Part shown: piece after piece, positions 1 to 4,780 of the stretch
How the letters are laid out: every line of letters starts with the position of its first letter
How positions within the stretch are numbered: position 1 is the stretch's first letter
Assembly (NCBI GenBank): GCA_036351435.1
Contig: JAZBPA010000320.1
Span: 1-5,535 of the forward strand
DNA: 5,535 nucleotides
Reading direction: 5' to 3'
Source: JAAUQA01 sp036351435
GTDB taxonomy: Bacteria > Pseudomonadota > Gammaproteobacteria > Competibacterales > Competibacteraceae
The notes under the pieces: generated by a model
What the model was told of the DNA's origin: nothing
The model's input: the letters and a program-made list of their open reading frames with translations, nothing else
Database searches by the model: none
Made by a program: the position numbers and the translations under genes

Positions 1-1
1 A

Positions 2-1105
2 ACACCGGCACCTAAAGATGCACCTAGCGCAGATATGCCTCCGGTGGTGCAGCCATCCCCCATCCCACCTGAACCCCCTGAATTAACCAAAGTATCTGAG
101 CTGCAAGAACCACCTGCATTGCCCGTAGCGGAGATCGAAGAACCCGAGCCCGTCCTGATTAAACTGTTCGTCGTGGTCGGCTCCAAACTATTTTGGGGTA
201 CGGTGCTTATTACCGTGTTGATTTTGATCGTGGCGGCGGTGATGAACTATGTCAATCGTTCGCCTGATTCAAGCGAAACAGCAGTTGGTGCAGCCACTCC
301 TGCAGCTTTACTTGAAGCCCGTAACCGGGAAATTGAATTGCGCGCCAAACTCAACGCATTGCTGCAGGATTTCAACGAACAACGCTTGCAATGTGCCGAT
401 TGCGATTCTCCTGCGCAAACGCCATCACCCATTCCGAAAGCCGGTACCACGAAAAGCGTCGAACCAGCTGGTACTGAAATAGCTGGAACTGAGAAAGTCC
501 AATCTACTGCGGCCCAGCCATCGGAGATTAAGGACGATACCGCATCAGCCGTTTCCGAAACTGTCGAACCTGTGTCGGAATCTCAAGGTAAGCTCGCGCA
601 AAGCCTGGAGTCCGCCTTATCCAAAACCGAAATGACCGAACCCAACGACGCATCATCGCCGGTAGAGGCCGTGCCGGAACCGACTGAAGCGGAAAGTCAG
701 GAGTTTACTGACCGCTTGGCAACGGAAGGAGGTAAGGTCGGAGAAATCACCATAACGTTGCTTTGGAACAACCGAAATGATCTGGATTTGGTAGTGATTT
801 GTCCGAATGGAGACCGCTTGTATTACAACAGTCCCACCGTCTGTGGCGGCACTTTGGACGTGGATCGCAATGCCGGTAAGCAATTGACGGATAAGCCGGT
901 AGAGAACATCCATTGGCCACAAGAACAAGCTGCTGCGGGAATTTACCGGATAGCAGTCAAATACTACGCCCGTAAAGATGGCAATGCGCCGCCAGCCACA
1001 CCGTTTCAGGTTCGTCTATTGAGAAATGGCCAAGAACAACTCTTCAAGGGTGTGATAGCGCCGGATGAGCTGAAATCCGTCACAGACTTTACGGTGGAAC
1101 GCTAG
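2..1105 (+). CDS. Membrane-anchored protein with C-terminal YfaP/DUF2135-like domain, 5' partial
   Basis: The frame is open to the left edge. The first in-window ATG (35) has no Shine-Dalgarno sequence and lies inside a Pro-rich stretch, so the real start is probably upstream. Residues below are counted from that ATG. A Pro/Glu-rich cytoplasmic-type segment (1-40) is followed by one membrane helix (about 53-70), a short coiled coil (about 91-117) ending in a CADC motif (120-123), and a low-complexity Ser/Thr/Glu/Pro linker (about 124-230). A compact C-terminal beta domain (about 235-356) has the pattern LLWNNRNDLDLVV, CPNG, CGGTLDVD, PVENIHWP and GIYRIAVKYY. That pattern resembles YfaP/DUF2135-type domains, predicted here to lie outside the cytoplasm. 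The stop is 2 nt before the next membrane gene, suggesting one transcript. I do not know the function. Similar domains may occur near SrfABC-type loci, but that is recollection, not a result. Confidence 0.75.
   Translation, partial: TPAPKDAPSADMPPVVQPSPIPPEPPELTKVSELQEPPALPVAEIEEPEPVLIKLFVVVGSKLFWGTVLITVLILIVAAVMNYVNRSPDSSETAVGAATPAALLEARNREIELRAKLNALLQDFNEQRLQCADCDSPAQTPSPIPKAGTTKSVEPAGTEIAGTEKVQSTAAQPSEIKDDTASAVSETVEPVSESQGKLAQSLESALSKTEMTEPNDASSPVEAVPEPTEAESQEFTDRLATEGGKVGEITITLLWNNRNDLDLVVICPNGDRLYYNSPTVCGGTLDVDRNAGKQLTDKPVENIHWPQEQAAAGIYRIAVKYYARKDGNAPPATPFQVRLLRNGQEQLFKGVIAPDELKSVTDFTVER
466..492 (+). repeat. Short 15-bp-period tandem repeat in the linker region
   Basis: AGCTGGTACTGA at 466-477 recurs as AGCTGGAACTGA at 481-492 (11 of 12 bases identical), encoding repeated AGTE units within the low-complexity linker. 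It looks like local slippage or expansion in an unstructured spacer and has no evident regulatory role. Confidence 0.4.
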
Positions 1106-1107
1106 CG

Positions 1108-1434
1108 ATGGCCATCCAACACGATCCGGGTTTACAAATCTACGTTTCGAAGAGCGATATTCCGTCTTATCAACGAGACTGGGTTTGGGGTGCGGCCGTA
1201 TTGTTCGTCTTCATCTGTGGTTTGCTGACCACCTGGTTATTGACGCCTAACCTTGCTTCGGTACAACCGACCGCTGGTATAGCGGAAGACGCATTGGCTC
1301 GGCAGGAAACAGTCAACCAACAATTGCAAACGCAAATCGCCCGTTTGGAGACGTTGTTGGCTTCGAAAGAGTTTTGCAACGCAGATACCGTTACTGCTGT
1401 TCAAAAGGTGCTGGACAATGCAACCGATCCCTGA
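1108..1434 (+). CDS. Small single-pass membrane protein with coiled coil
   Basis: This is a 108-residue protein that I do not recognise as a named family. A polar N-terminus (1-25) leads into one hydrophobic helix (about 26-46, WVWGAAVLFVFICGLLTTWLL). A heptad-like Leu/Gln/Ile-rich segment follows (about 60-88) and ends in FCNADTV with a single cysteine at position 90 in the presumed periplasmic part. ATG 1108 sits 2 nt after the stop of the preceding gene, with a weak GGTGGA-type Shine-Dalgarno about 10 nt upstream, so translational coupling is likely. The layout (membrane helix, coiled coil, Cys) mirrors the middle of the upstream protein, which suggests the two associate. The gene ends in a convergent arrangement with pcp. 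It is real by frame, coupling and composition; its function is unknown. Confidence 0.75.
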   Translation: MAIQHDPGLQIYVSKSDIPSYQRDWVWGAAVLFVFICGLLTTWLLTPNLASVQPTAGIAEDALARQETVNQQLQTQIARLETLLASKEFCNADTVTAVQKVLDNATDP

Positions 1435-1458
1435 GTTTTGGGGTTCCACAGCAGGCTT

Positions 1459-1478
1459 GCCGGATTGCGAAATGCGGC
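1459..1478. terminator. Hairpin between convergent genes, possible weak bidirectional terminator
   Basis: In the 50-nt gap between the stops of the small membrane-protein gene and pcp, GCCG (1459-1462) pairs with CGGC (1475-1478). ATT (1464-1466) then pairs with AAT (1471-1473) across a G-G mismatch, closing a GCGA loop, which is of the GNRA type. No T-run follows on either strand, so it does not fit a classical intrinsic terminator. Its position between convergent genes is the main support. Confidence 0.25.
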
Positions 1479-1484
1479 CTAGTT

Positions 1485-2153
1485 CTAGATTTGCAGCCGT
1501 GACGGAATGGCCTCATTAATGTCAACTGGATTTTCCAGAATTGCTTTTATCCCCACTTCGACACCTGCGGCGGATGTCTCCACCGACATGCTTGGGGCTC
1601 CGAGGTTTTCCGGTAATGCTGCGACGCTAGGTAAATGAGGCAGGTGTATCCACCCGGCGCGAATCGGTAGGTTGTTTGAGCAGATATGATGAAGGGTGCC
1701 GTACAGTAGGTGATTGCAGCAAAAGGTGCCTGGCGCATCCGAAATATCGGCGGGTATACCGGCTTGTCGCATAGCCTTCACCATGGCCCGGATGGGCAGC
1801 GATGCATAGTATGCAATCGGTCCTCCAGGTATTGTCGGCTGATCCTGCAGTGCGCAACCCTTATTGTCCGCGAGATTGTATCGCGTTGAGTCGTTCAAAT
1901 TTTGCGCAATGCGTTCGACGGTGATTGTTGCGCGTCCTCCATACTCACCCATCATGACGACGATATCCGGGTTGAGTTCGGCAATCGCATTACAGACATG
2001 ATCGATACAGTCGAAAAAGTTGTTCGGCACTATCCGAGAAGTAATGGCCGACCCCAAAACAACCGTATTATCAAGCGCCCGCGCAACCGATTCCGCAGGA
2101 TTTATCGGTGTGCTGCCGAATGCTTCGAATCCCGTTAACAGTATTTTCGCCAT
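1485..2153 (-). CDS. pcp: Pyrrolidone-carboxylate peptidase (pyroglutamyl-peptidase I, MEROPS C15)
   Basis: This cytosolic cysteine peptidase removes N-terminal pyroglutamate from peptides. The 222-residue length is normal for the family (about 200-220). The N-terminus MAKILLTGFEAFG is the family hallmark. The catalytic triad is intact: Glu80 in ITVERIAQN, Cys146 in GTFCCNHLLYG and His170 in AGWIHLPHLP. The usual GxAGGR before the Glu segment reads GEYGGR (69-74), and a second cysteine (145) sits beside the nucleophile where Val is common. ATG at 2153-2151 is preceded by an AGGT Shine-Dalgarno (complement of 2161-2164) with 7 nt spacing. The gene is convergent with the membrane pair and divergent from the mrp operon, so it is probably monocistronic here. 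A perfect TTGACA lies on its strand (2211-2206) but without a good -10 at the right distance, and a perfect TATAAT (2227-2222) lacks a good -35; its promoter is unresolved. Confidence 0.95.
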   Translation of the reverse strand: MAKILLTGFEAFGSTPINPAESVARALDNTVVLGSAITSRIVPNNFFDCIDHVCNAIAELNPDIVVMMGEYGGRATITVERIAQNLNDSTRYNLADNKGCALQDQPTIPGGPIAYYASLPIRAMVKAMRQAGIPADISDAPGTFCCNHLLYGTLHHICSNNLPIRAGWIHLPHLPSVAALPENLGAPSMSVETSAAGVEVGIKAILENPVDINEAIPSRLQI

Positions 2154-2200
2154 CGTCTAAACCTGTGCTATTTGCCTATATTCCAAAAGCTTGAAGTCTA

Positions 2201-2229
2201 TTGCGTGTCAAATTCAGTGAGATTATAGA
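2201..2229 (+). promoter_or_regulatory. Candidate sigma70-type promoter of the mrp operon
   Basis: TTGCGT (2201-2206) and TATAGA (2224-2229) are separated by 17 nt, the preferred sigma70 spacing. Each hexamer is a partial consensus match. The predicted transcript start is near 2236, just upstream of the folded leader starting at 2241. The -10 overlaps a TATAAT on the opposite strand (2227-2222), so divergent transcription toward pcp could compete. Assigned by eye only. Confidence 0.4.
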
Positions 2230-2240
2230 CTCGTTTATAG

Positions 2241-2344
2241 AGGCGATTCTCCGGGGGAAGATGGCCTGTTTTCTTGAACATCCCAGGAAGCCAGCTATTA
2301 TTGCCTGGGAGTTATGCGACGAGAATAACAAGGCGAGAAACAGA
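2241..2344 (+). ncRNA. Structured 5' leader of the mrp operon, candidate cation/pH riboswitch
   Basis: Several helices can be drawn between the predicted transcript start and the mrpE start. P0: 2241-2244 with 2264-2267, extended by 2247-2251 with 2255-2259. P1: CTGTTTT (2266-2272) with GAAACAG (2337-2343, one G-U), then CTTG (2273-2276) with CAAG (2329-2332), leaving GCGA (2333-2336) bulged. P2: TCCCAGG (2281-2287) with CCTGGGA (2304-2310), a perfect 7-bp GC-rich stem. P3: GTTAT (2311-2315) with ATAAC (2325-2329), abutting P2. P1 covers the mrpE Shine-Dalgarno (2331-2337), and P0 and P1 share bases 2266-2267, so the two states are mutually exclusive. This is what a translation-controlling riboswitch would look like. 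Sodium and lithium riboswitches are known upstream of Na+/H+ antiporter genes, but I cannot confirm membership of any class from memory. Confidence 0.45.
2331..2337 (+). promoter_or_regulatory. Ribosome binding site that decides the mrpE start
   Basis: AGGCGAG lies 7 nt before GTG 2345, good spacing for initiation there. The two upstream in-frame alternatives, TTG 2201 and ATG 2261, have no correctly spaced site: 2261 has a G-run directly abutting it. The site falls inside the 3' strand of helix P1 of the leader and could be hidden when that helix forms. Confidence 0.55.
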
Positions 2345-2830
2345 GTGTTCCACTTCATCAATCTTTGGTTGTTCTGCTTCGCCATCTGGCTATTGCTGTC
2401 CGGCTTCTACGATAATCCGCTGCTGCTGAGCTTCGGGGTGCTGTCCTGCACGCTGTGTGTTTTTTTGGCTTGGCGTGCGGAAGTGCTTGATCCTGAGGAA
2501 AAACCCTTGCGTTTGGGGGTCAGTGCGCAAATTTTTATTTATTGGCCTTGGTTATTGGTTGAAATTATCAAGTCCAACATTGAAGTTACCCGCATTATCC
2601 TAAACCCGGATCTGCCGATCAGCCCCACGATGATCAGCGTTAAGCCTACCCAACGTACCGATCTGGGCCGAGTCATTTATGCTAATTCTATTACCCTAAC
2701 TCCCGGTACGGTTACTACGCACATGCAGGGGGAAACCTTTGATGTGCATGCGCTAACCCAAGAAGCTGCCGACGCCGTATTGGAAGGAGACATGGGTCGG
2801 CGCGTTTCCCAATTGGAAACCAAAAGCTGA
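2345..2830 (+). CDS. mrpE: Mrp/Mnh cation/proton antiporter subunit E
   Basis: Subunit E of the multisubunit Na+(K+)/H+ antiporter in the inner membrane. From GTG 2345 the protein is 161 residues, matching the family's usual 158-170. An open frame extends to TTG 2201 (209 aa), but that extension is polar, unlike MrpE N-termini, and overlaps the folded leader, so I reject it. Two hydrophobic helices near the N-terminus (about 4-20 and 24-43) are followed by the family segment YWPWLLVEIIKSNIEV (66-81), LPISPTMISVK (90-100) and the signature DLGRVIYANSITLTPGT (106-122) of the cytoplasmic C-terminal domain. First gene of the operon; its TGA overlaps the mrpF ATG by 1 nt. The start choice depends on the AGGCGAG site 7 nt upstream and on family length. 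Confidence 0.9.
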   Translation: MFHFINLWLFCFAIWLLLSGFYDNPLLLSFGVLSCTLCVFLAWRAEVLDPEEKPLRLGVSAQIFIYWPWLLVEIIKSNIEVTRIILNPDLPISPTMISVKPTQRTDLGRVIYANSITLTPGTVTTHMQGETFDVHALTQEAADAVLEGDMGRRVSQLETKS

Positions 2831-3117
2831 TGTTTGTAGCCACTGCTTTCGGGATTTTGGCCTGCATGGTGTTGGCCGTATTACGCGCTCTGTTGGGTCC
2901 GACGGTTTATGATCGTATCTTGGCGGTCAACATGTTCGGCACCAAGATTGTGCTGTTAATCGCCGTCTTTGGTTTCATGACCGGTAGACCGGATTTTCTC
3001 GATATTGCGTTGGTTTATGCGCTGATCAATTTCATTGGCACGATCGCCGTACTGAAATTCATTCGCTATGGTGATTTTGGTTGGCCGCGCCGCGAGGGAA
3101 ACGGAGACCATTCATGA
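2830..3117 (+). CDS. mrpF: Mrp/Mnh cation/proton antiporter subunit F
   Basis: A small hydrophobic subunit of the antiporter complex, 95 residues, typical for MrpF. Three membrane helices are evident (about 2-20, 36-52, 58-78). Family motifs are present: GPTVYDRILAVN (23-34), with the conserved Asp-Arg pair, and DFLDIALVYALINFIGT (55-71). It starts by a 1-nt overlap with the mrpE stop and ends by a 4-nt ATGA overlap with mrpG, so translation is very likely coupled throughout. No anomalies. Confidence 0.94.
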   Translation: MFVATAFGILACMVLAVLRALLGPTVYDRILAVNMFGTKIVLLIAVFGFMTGRPDFLDIALVYALINFIGTIAVLKFIRYGDFGWPRREGNGDHS

Positions 3118-3431
3118 CGGTTCTGCTCGACTTGCTAAGCTGGCTGACTCTGCTGAGTGGTGCGTTTTTTGTCATCGTTGGTGGGATCGGGGTTATGCGC
3201 TTGCCGGATTTTTACACCCGCCTGCATGCAGCTGGCATTACCGATACGCTTGGGGCGGGTTTGATTATCTTGGGCCTGCTGTTTCAAGCGGGATTGACCC
3301 AAGTGTCCATCAAGTTGCTGTTGATTCTGATGTTTTTATGGTTCACCAGTCCGACGGCCACTCATGCCCTGGCACGGGCGGCGTTAGCTGATCCGGAAAA
3401 TCCTAACCCGCTGTTCCACAAGAAAAACTAG
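3114..3431 (+). CDS. mrpG: Mrp/Mnh cation/proton antiporter subunit G
   Basis: A 105-residue membrane subunit with three predicted helices (about 4-27, 46-60, 65-78) and the family hallmark GVMRLPDFYTRLHAAGITD (26-44), followed by SPTATHALARAA (79-90). ATG 3114 is chosen over an in-frame upstream start at 3081 because it overlaps the mrpF stop as ATGA, has GGAG at 3103-3106 with 7 nt spacing, and gives the standard family N-terminus. It ends with TAG at 3429-3431. The following DUF4040 gene is in the same reading frame, so only this amber stop separates the two proteins. Confidence 0.94.
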   Translation: MTVLLDLLSWLTLLSGAFFVIVGGIGVMRLPDFYTRLHAAGITDTLGAGLIILGLLFQAGLTQVSIKLLLILMFLWFTSPTATHALARAALADPENPNPLFHKKN

Positions 3432-3434
3432 GGG
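3430..3434 (+). promoter_or_regulatory. Ribosome binding site before the irregular DUF4040 start
   Basis: AGGGG overlaps the mrpG TAG. It is spaced 6 nt from GTC 3441 and 9 nt from ATC 3444. No comparable purine-rich site precedes TTG 3471 at a usable distance. It supports initiation at 3441-3444 rather than at the first conventional start codon. Confidence 0.4.
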
Positions 3435-3440
3435 CCCGCC

Positions 3441-3998
3441 GTCATCGAACTGCTCATTGATGCTTTTCTGTTGGCTTTGCTGGTAGTCGTCGCCGTGGCG
3501 GTGATCCGTTTGAAGGATTTATTTGCCGTGGTCATGTTGTCCGGCATTTACAGTCTGGTATCCGCTGGCTTGTTCGTGGTGCTGGACGCCGTCGATGTGG
3601 CGTTTACTGAAGCCTCTGTCGGTGCCGGTGTGGCTACGGTGTTCATGTTGAGTACCCTGGCGCTGACCACCAGTCGGGAAAAAGCTTCCAAACGCAATCC
3701 GATATTACCGCTGGTCGTGGTGTTTATCACCGGAGCGGCATTGATCTATGGGACTTTGGATATTCCCCCTTTCGGTTCCGCTGATGACCCCATCCATAGA
3801 CATGTCGCACCGCGCTATATCGAGCAATCACCTGAGGAAATCGGTATCCCTAACATCGTTACCTCGGTGCTGGCCAGTTATCGGGGCTACGATACCTTCG
3901 GGGAAACCGTGGTGGTTTTCACTGCCGGTATCGGGGTGTTGATGCTGATTGGCGGTGCGCGCCGTCGGGAAGATTCCGACAAGGACGATAAACCATGA
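3441..3998 (+). CDS. DUF4040 / MbhD+MbhE-like subunit, equivalent to the MrpA C-terminus
   Basis: An inner-membrane subunit corresponding to the C-terminal part of MrpA, here a separate gene. Counted from 3441, a first membrane helix (about 3-23) precedes an MbhD-like region, DLFAVVMLSGIYSLVSAG (26-43) then DVAFTEASVGAG (52-63). The buried Glu57 there is of the type implicated in proton transfer. After a polar loop (about 105-135), an MbhE-like end follows: ASYRGYDTFGETVVVF (145-160), with Asp151 and Glu155, and a final helix. The start is uncertain. The first conventional start is TTG 3471, but that cuts helix 1 to about 12 residues and has no ribosome site. Codons from 3441 read VIELLIDAFL, where I would expect homologs to begin MIELL, so a GTC or ATC start, or a base error, is likely. 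The stop overlaps mrpB (ATGA). Confidence 0.85.
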   Translation, partial: VIELLIDAFLLALLVVVAVAVIRLKDLFAVVMLSGIYSLVSAGLFVVLDAVDVAFTEASVGAGVATVFMLSTLALTTSREKASKRNPILPLVVVFITGAALIYGTLDIPPFGSADDPIHRHVAPRYIEQSPEEIGIPNIVTSVLASYRGYDTFGETVVVFTAGIGVLMLIGGARRREDSDKDDKP

Positions 3999-4414
3999 AA
4001 CATTATGTGGTCCTGCGCGTCGTTACCCGTTTGTTGCTGCCGATGATTTTTTTGTTCGCCCTCTATGTGCAATTTCATGGCGATTTCGGTCCAGGTGGGG
4101 GGTTTCAAGCCGGGGTGATTTTTGGTGCGGGGGTGATCCTCTACGCGTTGGTGTTCGGGCTGCACAATGCTCGTTTGCTGTTCCCGCCTTCGTTACTGCG
4201 GTGGCTAATATCCGCCGGAGTGCTGATTTATGCCGGTGTCGGTGTGATCGGTTTGTTACTGGGTGGCAATTTTCTGGATTACGGGGTACTGGATGCGCAC
4301 GATCCGGTCCACGGCCAACATCTTGGCATTCTGCTGGTGGAATTGGGGGTGGGTATTACAGTGGCGGCGGTTATGATCACTATTTTCTTTGCCTTTGCCT
4401 GGCGGGGGCGCTGA
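3995..4414 (+). CDS. mrpB: Mrp/Mnh cation/proton antiporter subunit B
   Basis: A 139-residue membrane subunit with about four helices (10-26, 38-55, 70-89, 110-135). The MrpB hallmark FHGDFGPGGGFQAGVIFGAG spans 27-46, and a conserved Glu116 sits in LLVELGVG within the last helix. ATG 3995 overlaps the previous stop as ATGA, with AAGGA at 3981-3985 (9 nt spacing). The stop is 3 nt before mrpC. Length and motifs are complete, and it belongs to the stand-alone MrpB type rather than a fusion with the MrpA C-terminus. Confidence 0.95.
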   Translation: MKHYVVLRVVTRLLLPMIFLFALYVQFHGDFGPGGGFQAGVIFGAGVILYALVFGLHNARLLFPPSLLRWLISAGVLIYAGVGVIGLLLGGNFLDYGVLDAHDPVHGQHLGILLVELGVGITVAAVMITIFFAFAWRGR

Positions 4415-4417
4415 ATC

Positions 4418-4780
4418 ATGACAACAGTTTTCGGGTACTACAATTACTGGATTGTCGTGGTCCTGATGATGTCCGGTTTCTATGTGGTGATCTCATCCAG
4501 TAACCTAGTCAAGAAGTTGGTCGGGCTGGGTATCTTTCAAACCTCCGTATTCATTCTGTACATCAGTATGGGTAAGATCATCGGCGGCACTGCGCCGATT
4601 ATCGCTGAAAATGTTACTGTTTATAGCAATCCCATTCCTCACGTCTTGATCCTCACCGCCATCGTGGTCGGCATCGCTACTACATCGCTAGGACTGGCTT
4701 TGGTAGTGCGTATCAACGAGAGTTACGGCACCATCGAAGAAGACGAAATTCACAGCCAATCCGAAGAAGAATCTCTGTGA
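4418..4780 (+). CDS. mrpC: Mrp/Mnh cation/proton antiporter subunit C (NuoK-like)
   Basis: A 120-residue homolog of complex I subunit NuoK. Three membrane helices are visible (about 8-27, 35-50, 76-98). NLVKKLVGLGIFQTSVFILY (29-48) and NPIPHVLILTAIVVGIATTS (71-90) are characteristic; the His-containing PHVLILTAIVVG block is shared with NuoK/MrpC. The KKLVGLGIFQTS form and the MGKIIGGTAPI loop (51-61) are, to my recollection, typical of MrpC from DUF4040-containing operons. The C-terminal tail (106-120) is strongly acidic (EEDE, SEEE) and probably cytoplasmic. Only 3 nt separate it from mrpB, and its TGA overlaps the mrpD GTG as GTGA. Confidence 0.95.
   Translation: MTTVFGYYNYWIVVVLMMSGFYVVISSSNLVKKLVGLGIFQTSVFILYISMGKIIGGTAPIIAENVTVYSNPIPHVLILTAIVVGIATTSLGLALVVRINESYGTIEEDEIHSQSEEESL

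Noticed and set aside
653..928. Minus-strand open frame inside the first membrane-protein gene
   Set aside because: It is a shadow of the conserved YfaP-like domain coding strand and has no supporting signals.
1902..2138. Plus-strand open frame antisense to pcp
   Set aside because: It lies entirely inside pcp, which has complete family motifs; the antisense product has no recognisable features or ribosome site.
2201..2344. N-terminal extension of MrpE from TTG 2201 or ATG 2261
   Set aside because: The extension is polar and unlike MrpE N-termini, makes the protein about 30-50 residues too long, has no properly spaced ribosome site and overlaps the folded leader and promoter candidate.
3081..3113. 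Upstream in-frame start for mrpG at 3081
   Set aside because: It would add a basic 11-residue stretch overlapping mrpF. ATG 3114 has a good ribosome site and the usual ATGA overlap.
3432..3437. GGGCCC palindrome after the mrpG stop
   Set aside because: A six-base palindrome with no loop or T-run cannot act as a terminator, and the operon continues through it.
3949..4503. 184-residue open frame overlapping mrpB and mrpC
   Set aside because: It is an out-of-frame shadow of two well-supported antiporter genes; its product is Arg/Cys-rich with no domain pattern.
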